64,000 nucleotides of DNA from DASWJZ01 sp963805325. GTDB taxonomy: Bacteria > Pseudomonadota > Alphaproteobacteria > Rhizobiales > Afifellaceae. Below the pieces are notes generated by a model. The model was given only the letters and a program-made list of their open reading frames with translations. It searched no databases and was not told the DNA's origin. The stretch is from assembly GCA_963805325.1 (NCBI GenBank), contig CAWDTS010000002.1, forward strand, positions 404,593 to 468,592. Direction: 5' to 3'. Positions 34,979 to 43,315 of the stretch are shown in pieces (the first letter of the stretch is position 1; each line of letters opens with the position of its first letter). Made by a program: the position numbers and the translations under genes.

Positions 34979-35415
34979 TCCGACTTGCGCCGCTTGCCGA
35001 CGGCCTCCCCGTTCGGTGCGCAGCCGCAGCTCTTTTCCTCGGCCACGCCGAGAAGCCCGCAAAGCTCCGGGTGGCCGTCGCAGCAATCGTCGACCAGAAA
35101 CTCGATAAGTGCGCGCATGGCTCGAAGGTCGGCCCGGTAGACGATGGACCGCCCGATGCGCGCGCCGCGGACGAGGCCGGAGCGCGCTAGGATGCTGAGA
35201 TGCGTCGAAAGGGTGTTCTGCGGACAGCCGATCGTCTCCGCGATCGCCCCCGCCGAAAGGCCATCGGGCTCCGAACGCATCAGCAAGCGGAGAACCTCAA
35301 GCCGCGTGGGCTGCCCGAGCGCGGCAAAAGCCGCCAGCGCCAAAGGCGGTGACATCCTGGCGTCGGCGGGCGGTCGGCTGGCGTGGCCGACAACGGCCAA
35401 TTTACTCGTAGGCAT
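34975..35415 (-). CDS. arsR: ArsR family transcriptional repressor
   Basis: A 146-residue winged-helix repressor. The recognition helix is TIGCPQNTLSTHLSILARSG (residues ~71-90). The As(III) site typical of E. coli ArsR (ELCVCDL) is absent. Instead a C-terminal cysteine group DDCCDGHPELC plus CGC near the end resembles the alternative site of Acidithiobacillus-type ArsR. The ATG at 35415 has AAGAGG 6 nt upstream. It is divergent from aioB across a 136-nt region with two palindromes and overlaps the DUF971 gene. It is the likely repressor of aioBA, released by arsenite. Confidence 0.9.
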   Translation of the reverse strand: MPTSKLAVVGHASRPPADARMSPPLALAAFAALGQPTRLEVLRLLMRSEPDGLSAGAIAETIGCPQNTLSTHLSILARSGLVRGARIGRSIVYRADLRAMRALIEFLVDDCCDGHPELCGLLGVAEEKSCGCAPNGEAVGKRRKSD

Positions 35416-35480
35416 GCGCATCCTCTTGGCAGGCGAGTCCATCATCACCCGCAACCGTGAGACTTAGGTGACAACCTCTC

Positions 35481-35510
35481 AACGATCCACTATCGTTCAT
35501 TTCGAGAAAT
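35481..35510. promoter_or_regulatory. Candidate ArsR operator: two adjacent palindromes in the arsR-aioB gap
   Basis: AACGAT-CCACT-ATCGTT (35481-35497) and ATTTC-GA-GAAAT (35499-35510) lie side by side in the AT-richer middle of the 136-nt divergent region, ~42-70 nt upstream of aioB. ArsR proteins bind dyad symmetry of this size. I found no sigma-54 -24/-12 element. Which palindrome is used is unknown. Confidence 0.5.
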
Positions 35511-35551
35511 CCAGATTCGTAGATAACAGGATCGGATAAGGGAGGAAAATC

Positions 35552-36070
35552 ATGAAACGATGCGACGCGATGGTCGACGTTGGCCGTCGGCAATTCCTTA
35601 GGGGCGGAGCGCTGGCGGCTGCCGGAGCGGCAGCGGCAAGCGCTTTCACGGGTCCGGCGCGTGCCCAGGGATCGGCGCGGGTCGCCTACCCCTCCGACCG
35701 CCTTGCGAACGTTGCCGACCTGAAACCCAACGAGGCGATCGCCGTCGCCTATCCGGACGCCGATGCGCCCGGCGTGCTCCTGAAGCTCGGGACGAAGGTC
35801 GAGGGCGGCGTAGGCCCGGACGGCGATATCGTCGGCTTCACGACCGTCTGCCCGCATAAGGGTTTCCCCCTCGCCTACAACAGCGAAGACCGGACGCTGA
35901 ACTGCCCCGGCCACTACTCCCGCTTCGATCCCGAGAAGGGCGGGCTGCAAATCTGGGGCCAGGCCACACAGAATCTCCCGCAATACATGCTGCGCGTGGA
36001 CGACAAGGGCGACATCTACGCTGAAGGCGTAGACGAGCTTCTCTACGGCCGCCTGTCGAACGTGCTCTGA
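35552..36070 (+). CDS. aioB: Arsenite oxidase small subunit, Rieske [2Fe-2S] protein
   Basis: AioB passes electrons from AioA to cytochrome c or another acceptor. The 172-residue protein starts with a Tat signal (RRQFLRGGALAAAGAAAASA), which would carry the folded AioAB complex to the periplasm. The Rieske ligands are Cys100 and His102 (CPHKGF) and Cys118 and His121 (CPGHYS). Phe105 and Gly120 replace the two cysteines that make a disulfide in other Rieske proteins, as in Rhizobium NT-26 AioB. AAGGGAGGAAAATC precedes the ATG. It is the first gene of aioBA and is divergent from arsR. Confidence 0.96.
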   Translation: MKRCDAMVDVGRRQFLRGGALAAAGAAAASAFTGPARAQGSARVAYPSDRLANVADLKPNEAIAVAYPDADAPGVLLKLGTKVEGGVGPDGDIVGFTTVCPHKGFPLAYNSEDRTLNCPGHYSRFDPEKGGLQIWGQATQNLPQYMLRVDDKGDIYAEGVDELLYGRLSNVL

Positions 36071-36081
36071 GGGAGGACAAC

Positions 36082-38541
36082 ATGGCTTATAAGCGTCAGA
36101 TCGACCGGCTGCCGATCATCCCGGCGAATGCCAAGGTCCACAACGTCACCTGCCACTACTGCATCGTCGGCTGCGGCTATCACGCCTACAGCTGGGATGC
36201 GAACACCGAGGGCGGAACGGCGCCCGGCAACAACATCTTCAACGCCGACCTGTCGCAGCAACAGGACGCGGAGACCGCGAACTGGTACGCGCCGTCGATG
36301 TACAACATCGTCAAGCAGAACGGCAAAGACGTCCACATCGTCGTCAAGCCCGACCCCGCTTGCGAGGTGAACTCCGGGCTCGGCTCGATCCGCGGCGCAC
36401 GCATCGCGGAAATGAGCTACAGCCGGCAGCGCAATACGCAACTGCAGCGCATGACCGATCCGATGGTGTGGCGCTACGGACAGATGCAGCCGACGAGCTG
36501 GGACGACGCGCTCGATCTCGTCGCCCGCGTCACCGCGGCCGTCATCAACGAGCAGGGTGAGGACGGGCTCTTCGTCTCCGCCTTCGACCACGGCGGCGCC
36601 GGCGGCGGCTACGAGAACACCTGGGGCACCGGAAAGCTCTATTTCGGCGCCATGAAGGTGAAGAACATCCGCATTCACAATCGCCCTGCCTACAACTCCG
36701 AGGTCCATGCCACGCGCGATATGGGCGTGGGAGAGCTCAACAACTGCTACGAGGACGCGGAGCTTGCCGACACGCTCTTCGTGGTCGGGTCCAACGGGCT
36801 TGAAACCCACACGAACTACTTCCTGAACCACTGGATACCGAACCTGCGCGGCACCACGCTCGGGAAGAAGAACGAGCAACTCCCCGGCGAACCGCATCAG
36901 CCGGCCCGCATCGTCGTCGTCGATCCGCGGCGCACGGTGACCATCAATGCCTGCGAGGTCGAAGCAGGCAAGGACAACGTCCTGCATCTCGCGATCAACT
37001 CCGGTACGGACCTCGCGCTCTTCAACGCGCTCCTCACCTACGTTGCCGACAAGGGGTGGGTCGACAAGGACTTCATCGCCGCCTCGACGAACGATTTCGA
37101 CAAGGCTGTGGCGGCGAACAAGACCTCGGTGGAAGAGGCCGCGAAGCTCACCGGCCTGAAGCCGGAGGACATCATCAAGGCGGCGGAATGGATCGCCATG
37201 CCGAAGGACGGCAAGCGCCGCCGCACGATGTTCTCTTACGAGAAGGGCCTGATCTGGGGGAACGACAACTACCGCACCAACGCCTCGCTCGTGAACCTTG
37301 CGCTCGCGACCGGCAACATCGGACGTCCGGGCGGCGGATGCGTGCGCCTCGGCGGTCACCAGGAAGGCTACGTTCGTCCCTCCGACGCCCATGTCGGCCG
37401 GCCGGCAGCCTATGTCGACCAGCTCCTGATCCATGGCCAGGGCGGCGTGCACCACATCTGGGCCTGCGATCACTACAAGACCACGCTGAACGCGCTTGAG
37501 TTCAAGCGCCGCTACAAGGAGCGCACCGACTTGGTGAAAGACGCCATGTCGAAGGTGCCCTACGGCGACCGCGACGCGACGGTCGCGGCGATCATGGACG
37601 CGATCAAGAAGGGCGGATTGTTCTCGGTCGACGTCGACATCATCCCGTCGAAGATCGGTGAGGCGAGCCATGTGTGGCTGCCGGCGGCGACCTCGGGCGA
37701 GATGAACCTCACGTCTATGAACGGCGAGCGGCGCATGCGGCTGACCGAGCGCTACATGGACCCGCCCGGGCAGGCCATGCCCGACTGCCTGATCGCGGCG
37801 CGCATCGCCAACAATCTGGAGCGCGTGTTCCGCGAGCAGGGCAAGGATTCCTACGCCGACCAGTTCAAGGGCTTCGACTGGAAGACGGAGGAAGATGCCT
37901 TCATGGACGGCTACCACGCCAACGCCAATGGCGGCGAGTTCGTCACCTACGAGCGCCTGAGCGCGATGGGAACGAACGGCTTCCAGGAACCGGCGACGGC
38001 TTTCGAGAACGGCAAGATTGTCGGCACGAAGCGCCTCTACGCGGACGGGAAGTTCGGCGGCAAGGACGGCAAGGCGACCTTCTTCGAAGCTCAGTGGCGG
38101 GGCCTGCAGGCAGAGGGCAAGCAGGAGGAGAAGGACAAGTTCGCCTTCCTGATCAACAACGGCCGCACCAACCACGTCTGGCAAAACGCCTATCTCGACC
38201 AAGACGAGGAGCTGGTGATGGATCGCTGGCCCTACCCCTTCATCCAGATGCACCCGGCCGACATGGACGAGCTTGGCGTGAAGGACGGCGATCTGGTCGA
38301 GATCTACAACGACAACGGCTACACCCAGGCTATGGCCTGTCCGACGCCGACGGCGAAGCGGAAGGAGACGTTCATGCTCTTCGCCTACCCGACCGGCGTC
38401 CAGGGCAATGTCGTCTCCAAGGGGGTGAACGAGCTGATCATTCCGAACTACAAGCAAACCTGGGGAAATATCCGCAAGATCGCCGACGCCCCTGAGGCGG
38501 TGCGGCACTTGACCTTCAAGAGCCAGGAATACAGGGTCTAG
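36082..38541 (+). CDS. aioA: Arsenite oxidase large subunit, molybdopterin [3Fe-4S] protein
   Basis: AioA oxidises arsenite to arsenate at a bis-MGD molybdenum centre. The 819-residue length fits the family. The [3Fe-4S] ligands are Cys24, Cys27 and Cys31 (CHYCIVGC); Ser102 stands where other DMSO-reductase-family proteins carry a fourth cysteine. Substrate-funnel residues equivalent to His195/Glu203 and Arg419/His423 of the Alcaligenes enzyme are here His199/Glu207 and Arg422/His426 (RLGGH). It has no signal peptide of its own and must be co-exported with AioB. It starts 11 nt after aioB. Activity needs Mo cofactor, for which moaA and mobA are nearby. Confidence 0.97.
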   Translation: MAYKRQIDRLPIIPANAKVHNVTCHYCIVGCGYHAYSWDANTEGGTAPGNNIFNADLSQQQDAETANWYAPSMYNIVKQNGKDVHIVVKPDPACEVNSGLGSIRGARIAEMSYSRQRNTQLQRMTDPMVWRYGQMQPTSWDDALDLVARVTAAVINEQGEDGLFVSAFDHGGAGGGYENTWGTGKLYFGAMKVKNIRIHNRPAYNSEVHATRDMGVGELNNCYEDAELADTLFVVGSNGLETHTNYFLNHWIPNLRGTTLGKKNEQLPGEPHQPARIVVVDPRRTVTINACEVEAGKDNVLHLAINSGTDLALFNALLTYVADKGWVDKDFIAASTNDFDKAVAANKTSVEEAAKLTGLKPEDIIKAAEWIAMPKDGKRRRTMFSYEKGLIWGNDNYRTNASLVNLALATGNIGRPGGGCVRLGGHQEGYVRPSDAHVGRPAAYVDQLLIHGQGGVHHIWACDHYKTTLNALEFKRRYKERTDLVKDAMSKVPYGDRDATVAAIMDAIKKGGLFSVDVDIIPSKIGEASHVWLPAATSGEMNLTSMNGERRMRLTERYMDPPGQAMPDCLIAARIANNLERVFREQGKDSYADQFKGFDWKTEEDAFMDGYHANANGGEFVTYERLSAMGTNGFQEPATAFENGKIVGTKRLYADGKFGGKDGKATFFEAQWRGLQAEGKQEEKDKFAFLINNGRTNHVWQNAYLDQDEELVMDRWPYPFIQMHPADMDELGVKDGDLVEIYNDNGYTQAMACPTPTAKRKETFMLFAYPTGVQGNVVSKGVNELIIPNYKQTWGNIRKIADAPEAVRHLTFKSQEYRV

Positions 38542-38552
38542 CGGACTATTCA

Positions 38553-38592
38553 CCCCCGCCGCGGCCGCGGAAAACTTGCGGTGCGGCGGGGG
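38553..38592 (+). terminator. Hairpin between aioA and moaA
   Basis: CCCCCGCCGC and GCGGCGGGGG pair over 10 bp around a 20-nt loop, beginning 11 nt after the aioA stop. No U-run follows, so it may be a partial terminator or a stability element between aioBA and moaA. The distal arm lies just upstream of moaA, and translation of moaA could be affected. Confidence 0.5.
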
Positions 38593-38631
38593 CGATCCCA
38601 AATGAAAACAAGCGTCGTTTCGGGAGACATC

Positions 38632-39666
38632 GTGAGGCAGGACTTCGCCACCAACGGCGAGACTTCGGCGTCGGAGATGATCGACCCCTTTGGGCGGGCG
38701 ATCACCTATCTCCGCGTGTCGGTCACCGACCGCTGCGATTTCCGCTGCGTCTATTGCATGGCGGAGGACATGACCTTCCTGCCCAGGAAGGACCTCCTCA
38801 CGCTCGAAGAGCTGGACCGGCTGTGCTCCGCGTTCGTGGAGAAGGGCGTGCGGAAGCTCAGGATCACCGGCGGCGAGCCGCTGGTGCGGCGCAACATCAT
38901 GAACCTCTTCGAGGCACTCGGCCGGCATCTTCGGACCGGCGCGCTCGACGAACTGACACTGACGACCAACGGCTCGCAGCTTACCCGCTTTGCCGACCAG
39001 CTGAAGGCAGCGGGCGTGGAGCGCATCAACGTGTCGCTCGACACGCTCGACCCGGAGAAATTCAAGGCGATCACCCGCTGGGGCGATTTCGACAAGGTGA
39101 TGGCGGGCATCCGCGCCGCACAGGCTGCGGGCCTCAAGATCAAGCTCAACGCCGTTGCGCTGAAGGGCGTCAACGACGACGAGATCCCGGAGATGATCCG
39201 CTTCGCCCATGGCGAGGGCATGGACATGACCCTCATCGAGACCATGCCGATGGGCGACATCGATGGCGACCGGACCGATCAGTATCTGCCGCTGTCGCAG
39301 GTGCGTGCGGGGCTTTCCGAGCGCTTCACGCTGGAGGACATCCCCTACAAGACAGGCGGCCCGGCGCGCTACGTGGAGGTCAAGGAGACGGGCGGACGGC
39401 TCGGCTTCATTACCCCGCTCACCCATAATTTCTGCGAGAGCTGCAACCGTGTGCGTGTGACTTGCACCGGCACGCTTTACATGTGCCTCGGCCAGAACGA
39501 CGCGGCGGACCTTCGCGCCCCGCTTCGCGCCTCGGAGGGGAACGAGCTTCTCTCTCGTGCCATCGACGAGGCCATCTCGCGCAAACCGAAGGGTCATGAT
39601 TTCGTGATCGACCGGCGAACCAAAGCTCCTGCCGTATCGCGGCATATGAGCGTAACCGGCGGCTGA
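38632..39666 (+). CDS. moaA: GTP 3',8-cyclase (molybdenum cofactor synthesis)
   Basis: MoaA is the radical-SAM enzyme that converts GTP to 3',8-cyclo-GTP, the first step of Moco synthesis. The 344-residue protein has the SAM cluster motif CDFRCVYC, the GGEPL segment, and the C-terminal second Fe-S cluster (CESCNRVRVTCTGTLYMC). It ends in ...HMSVTGG, close to the usual GG. I chose GTG 38632 with GGGAG 5 nt upstream; ATG 38602 in the same frame adds 10 residues. It lies 90 nt downstream of aioA on the same strand, so arsenite oxidase and its cofactor may be co-expressed. Confidence 0.94.
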   Translation: MRQDFATNGETSASEMIDPFGRAITYLRVSVTDRCDFRCVYCMAEDMTFLPRKDLLTLEELDRLCSAFVEKGVRKLRITGGEPLVRRNIMNLFEALGRHLRTGALDELTLTTNGSQLTRFADQLKAAGVERINVSLDTLDPEKFKAITRWGDFDKVMAGIRAAQAAGLKIKLNAVALKGVNDDEIPEMIRFAHGEGMDMTLIETMPMGDIDGDRTDQYLPLSQVRAGLSERFTLEDIPYKTGGPARYVEVKETGGRLGFITPLTHNFCESCNRVRVTCTGTLYMCLGQNDAADLRAPLRASEGNELLSRAIDEAISRKPKGHDFVIDRRTKAPAVSRHMSVTGG

Positions 39667-39793
39667 CGACTCCTGGCCTGCATAGCCGGCTAACGGATTT
39701 TACCCGCAATTCTCAAGTAGGCATTGGTTTTCGACCGGCCTTTCGCCATGGGCTACGATTTGTTAGAGCCCGCGTCTCTTCTCTAAGATTCCC

Positions 39794-40816
39794 ATGTCCT
39801 CTGCCCAACCCCTCGGCGAGGCCGAAAGCGGCCAGCTCACGATGCGTGGACAACCGCAAGTGGTCACGCCTGGACGGCCGGACGGGCGACCGGCCACCTC
39901 CGTCAGCGGCGCGCTGCGAGCGATTGCGGCGATGGTTGGAGCGCAGCTCGCGTTCCTCCTCAACGACACCTGCGTCAAGCTGAGCAGCGCCACGCTGCCT
40001 ATGGGCGAGGTCATCTTCCTTCGCGGCCTCCTCGCGACGCTCCTGATCGGAGCGTTCGTGGTCGCCTTCCGGCTGCACCGGAATTTTCCGGTCCTGGCGG
40101 ACCGCTACGTTTGGATGCGGATCATCGGCGAGCTCGGAGCGACGCTCTTTTATATCGCCGCGCTGATCCGCATGCCGATCGCCAACACCACAATCATCTT
40201 TCAGGCGACGCCGCTTGCTGTGACGGCCGGCGCGGCGTTTTTCCTCGGAGAGACGGTCGGCTGGCGGCGCTGGCTCGCGATCGCAGTCGGCTTTGCCGGG
40301 GTCCTGATCGTGGTCCGGCCGGGCCCCTCCGGATTCAATATCTACGCGCTGTTCGTTCTCGCCTCCGTGCTCTTCGTCACAGCGCGCGATCTCGCCACCC
40401 GCGCACTCCCCGCCGCCGTTCCGACCACGCTTCTGACCTTCGCCACGGCGGTCTGCGTGACCCTCATGGGAGCCGGCCTCGGCGCGATCGAGGAATGGCA
40501 CGTGCCCGGGGCACGGACACTGCTCGAGGTCGCAGCCGCGGCGATACTTCTTTCGACCGGCTACGTCGCCATCATCTTTGCCATGCGGCACGGGGAGATG
40601 TCGGTCACCGCCTCGTTCCGCTACACCGCGATCGTGTTCGCGATCTGCTCCGGGTACTTCGTCTGGCACGACACTCCGGACGGTTTCACCATCGTCGGCA
40701 GCCTGGTTATCGTCTCGAGCGGTCTCTACACGCTCTATCGCGAGCGCAGGCTTGCGCCTACGGGCGGGCCTCTTATCGCCGCGGCGGCCGCCATCGATCC
40801 GCCAACCGGGACGTGA
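39794..40816 (+). CDS. EamA/DMT family transporter
   Basis: A 340-residue drug/metabolite transporter with ten hydrophobic segments in two EamA repeats; the first half includes LLNDTCVKLSSATLPMGEVI and the pivot IANTTIIFQATPLAVTAGA. An N-terminal ~40-residue cytoplasmic leader is unusual in length. The substrate cannot be predicted. Its stop codon is 2 nt before the next gene's ATG, so it is coupled to the Bcr-type MFS gene. No link to arsenic is visible. Confidence 0.9.
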   Translation: MSSAQPLGEAESGQLTMRGQPQVVTPGRPDGRPATSVSGALRAIAAMVGAQLAFLLNDTCVKLSSATLPMGEVIFLRGLLATLLIGAFVVAFRLHRNFPVLADRYVWMRIIGELGATLFYIAALIRMPIANTTIIFQATPLAVTAGAAFFLGETVGWRRWLAIAVGFAGVLIVVRPGPSGFNIYALFVLASVLFVTARDLATRALPAAVPTTLLTFATAVCVTLMGAGLGAIEEWHVPGARTLLEVAAAAILLSTGYVAIIFAMRHGEMSVTASFRYTAIVFAICSGYFVWHDTPDGFTIVGSLVIVSSGLYTLYRERRLAPTGGPLIAAAAAIDPPTGT

Positions 40817-40818
40817 AT

Positions 40819-42036
40819 ATGCGACCGACGGAGCCACATTCGCCAGAGCTTGCGCGCGTCGCGCGGCGGCCTCCGGTGTTCGCGCTCATCGCCATCTCCT
40901 CCGTCAGCCCGTTCGCTATCAATTGCGTCGTCCCCTCGATGCCGGCGATCGAGCGCGCCTTCGAGGCCAATTACGGTCGCGTGCAGCTCATCCTCTCGAT
41001 GTTCCTTGCGGCAGTCGCCGTCTCGCAGATCGTCATCGGCCCGCTTTCGGATCGCTTTGGCCGCCGCCCGGTCCTGCTGATCGGCTTCGCGCTGTTCGTT
41101 GCGACTTGCGTCGCCTCGCCGTTCGCGCCGTCGGTCGAGGCGCTGGTCGCGATCCGTGTGCTGCAGGGCGCGACGGGCTGCGTCGGCATCGTGCTCGGGC
41201 GCGCCATCGTGCGCGACCTCTTCGAGCGGCGGCAGGCGGCAAGCATGCTCGGCTACGTGACCATGGGGCTCGCGGTCGCGCCCATGGTCGCGCCGACGAT
41301 CGGCGGACAGCTGCAGGAGCTTTTCGACTGGACGGCGATCTTCTGGTTCATGGCCGCGTTCGGGATCGTGTGCCTCGCGGTGACCTGGTTCCAGGTGCCG
41401 GAGACGAACATCCACCCGACGGCGAAGCTCAGCTTCGGCACGGTGTTCCGCGACTTCAGCGCGCTCGCCGCAAGCGCCGATTTTCTGCTCTTCACCGCAT
41501 CGAGCAGCCTTTCGACCGGGGTCTTCTTCGCCTTCCTCGGGGGGGCGCCTTACGTCTCGGAACGCATCCTGCACCTCACGCCCGGCACCTACGGCCTCTG
41601 GTTCGGCGTCGCGCCGGTCGGTTACGTCATCGGCAATTTCATCTCCGGCCGCTTCACCGAACGCTTCGGCGTGGCGCGGATGATCCTCGCCGGTTCGGCG
41701 GTCGGGCTCGTCGCGGCCGTTCTCCCCGGCCTCTTCTTCGTTGCGGGGCATGCGAGCGGCGCGACGCTTTTCATGCCGATGATCCTGATCGGCATCGCGA
41801 ACGGTCTGACGCTGCCGAGCGCAATTTCCGGCGCGATCAGCGTCAGGCCGGAAATCGCCGGCGCCGCTTCGGGGCTCTCGGGTTCCGCGCAGATCGGCAC
41901 CGGCGCCGTGCTTTCGGCAATCACCGGCGCGGCTCTCGCCGGAGGCTCGGCCGCTCCGATGTTCGTCTTGATGGGGGCAGCGGGCGCGCTGGCCGTGGTC
42001 GTCGCCGTCGCGATCTTCTGGCGCAACCTGCGCTAG
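40819..42036 (+). CDS. Bcr/CflA family multidrug efflux MFS transporter
   Basis: A 405-residue MFS protein of the Bcr/CflA drug-resistance group, with 12 membrane segments. Typical marks are the helix 1 stretch FAINCVVPSMPAIERAF and the loop motif IGPLSDRFGRRPVLLIGF. A GTG two codons upstream (40813) overlaps the stop of the DMT gene (GTGA) and is an alternative start. With the preceding DMT gene it forms a two-transporter operon. Substrates of the family include bicyclomycin and sulfonamides; none can be assigned here. Confidence 0.9.
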   Translation: MRPTEPHSPELARVARRPPVFALIAISSVSPFAINCVVPSMPAIERAFEANYGRVQLILSMFLAAVAVSQIVIGPLSDRFGRRPVLLIGFALFVATCVASPFAPSVEALVAIRVLQGATGCVGIVLGRAIVRDLFERRQAASMLGYVTMGLAVAPMVAPTIGGQLQELFDWTAIFWFMAAFGIVCLAVTWFQVPETNIHPTAKLSFGTVFRDFSALAASADFLLFTASSSLSTGVFFAFLGGAPYVSERILHLTPGTYGLWFGVAPVGYVIGNFISGRFTERFGVARMILAGSAVGLVAAVLPGLFFVAGHASGATLFMPMILIGIANGLTLPSAISGAISVRPEIAGAASGLSGSAQIGTGAVLSAITGAALAGGSAAPMFVLMGAAGALAVVVAVAIFWRNLR

Positions 42037-42039
42037 GCG

Positions 42040-43177
42040 TCACTCCACGACGATCTTCGGCGGCTGCCGCGTCGCACTCCCCCGCTCCGCCTTGACGCGC
42101 GCCCAGACATTCTCCGCGATGCGGCGGAACGCTTCCGCGTGCTCGCCACCGGGCTCGACCGCAACGACCGGCGTGCCGGCGTCGGAGAATTCGCGAATAC
42201 GCATGTGAAGCGGCACGGCGCCCAGGAACGGCACGCCGACCCGCGCTGCTTCGTGCTCGGCGCCGCCGTGCCCGAAGATGTCGGAGCGCTCGCCGCAATG
42301 CGGGCAGATGAAATAGCTCATGTTCTCCACGATCCCGAGCACCGGCACGTCGACGCGCTGGAACATCGCGAGCCCCTTGCGCGCGTCGATCAGCGCCAGG
42401 TCCTGCGGCGTCGATACGATGACAGCGCCTGCAAGCGGCACCTGCTGCGCCATGGTGAGCTGCGCGTCGCCGGTGCCGGGCGGCATGTCGACGATAAGTA
42501 CGTCGAGATCGCCCCACGCCACTTCGCGCAGCATCTGCACGAGCGCCGACTGCACCATCGGTCCGCGCCAGATCATCGGCGTCTCCTCCTCCACGAGGAA
42601 GCCGATCGACATGACCTTCAGCCCGAAACCCTCCATCGGCTTCAGCACACGCCCGCCGAGGGATTCCGGCCGTCCGCGGAGTCCGAGGAGGCGCGGCATC
42701 GACGGCCCGTAGATATCGGCATCGAGAATGCCGACCTTCAGCCCGAGCGCGGCAAGGCCGAGCGCGAGGTTCACGGCGACCGTCGATTTTCCGACGCCAC
42801 CCTTGCCGGAAGCAACCGCGACAATCGCGCCGACCCCCGGCACGCCTGCTTTCGGGGCAGGCGCATGCGCATGGGGTGCCTGCGCCGGGGCAGAACGCGG
42901 CGGCGCGGCGGGGGCAGCAGCCTGGCCTCCGCTCTGCTGTCAGCGCGACCATTGCCTGCGTGACGCCCGGGATTTCGCGGACCGCCGCTTCTGCCGCCTG
43001 GCGCAGCGGCTCAAGATCGCGCGCGCGATCGGCCGGCACGGAGATCGAGAAGATCACCTTGCCGTCGGAAACGACGATGTCGGAAACCAGCCCGAGACCG
43101 ACGATATCGCCGGAAAGGTCCGGCCCTTTGACGCGGCGCAGCGCCTCGCGAACCTGATCCTTGGTGGGAGATGCCAT
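42040..43177 (-). pseudogene. Mrp/ApbC-type Fe-S carrier ATPase, interrupted by one +1 frameshift near 42,930
   Basis: The N-terminal part (start ATG 43177) is an MIP18/DUF59 domain (TKDQVREALRRVKGPDLSGD). After one extra base in the linker, near 42,930, the chain continues as the P-loop ATPase: IVAVASGKGGVGKSTVAVNL, DADIYGPSMPRLLG, DMPPGTGDAQLTM and the C-terminal CPHC cysteines that hold the Fe-S cluster (ENMSYFICPHCGERSDIFGH). Removing the base gives a ~378-residue protein of normal size. Mrp proteins load Fe-S clusters into targets; AioAB and MoaA nearby are possible clients. Given the clean motifs, I think the gene is intact in the cell. Confidence 0.88.
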
Positions 43178-43315
43178 GGTTTGACCTGTCTGCTCGGCTG
43201 GTGACATATGGTTTTGGCGGCGCGAGATCAAACGGGGTTTCGTCTGACCATCCGCCGGGACTGGGGGAAACGGCTCTTGCGCCGACAGGCGCAGGCCGCC
43301 ATTTGGCAGATCGGT

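Noticed and set aside
35416..35551. Possible sigma-54 promoter upstream of aioB (TTGGCAG near 35,426)
   Set aside because: No GC-containing -12 element follows at the required spacing, so I do not call a sigma-54 promoter.
36043..39645. A 1,200-codon open frame on the minus strand across aioA and moaA
   Set aside because: It is antisense to two clear genes, has no family motif, and its length follows from high GC at third codon positions. Same for several other long antisense frames (10,130-11,776; 22,185-24,539; 19,653-21,074).
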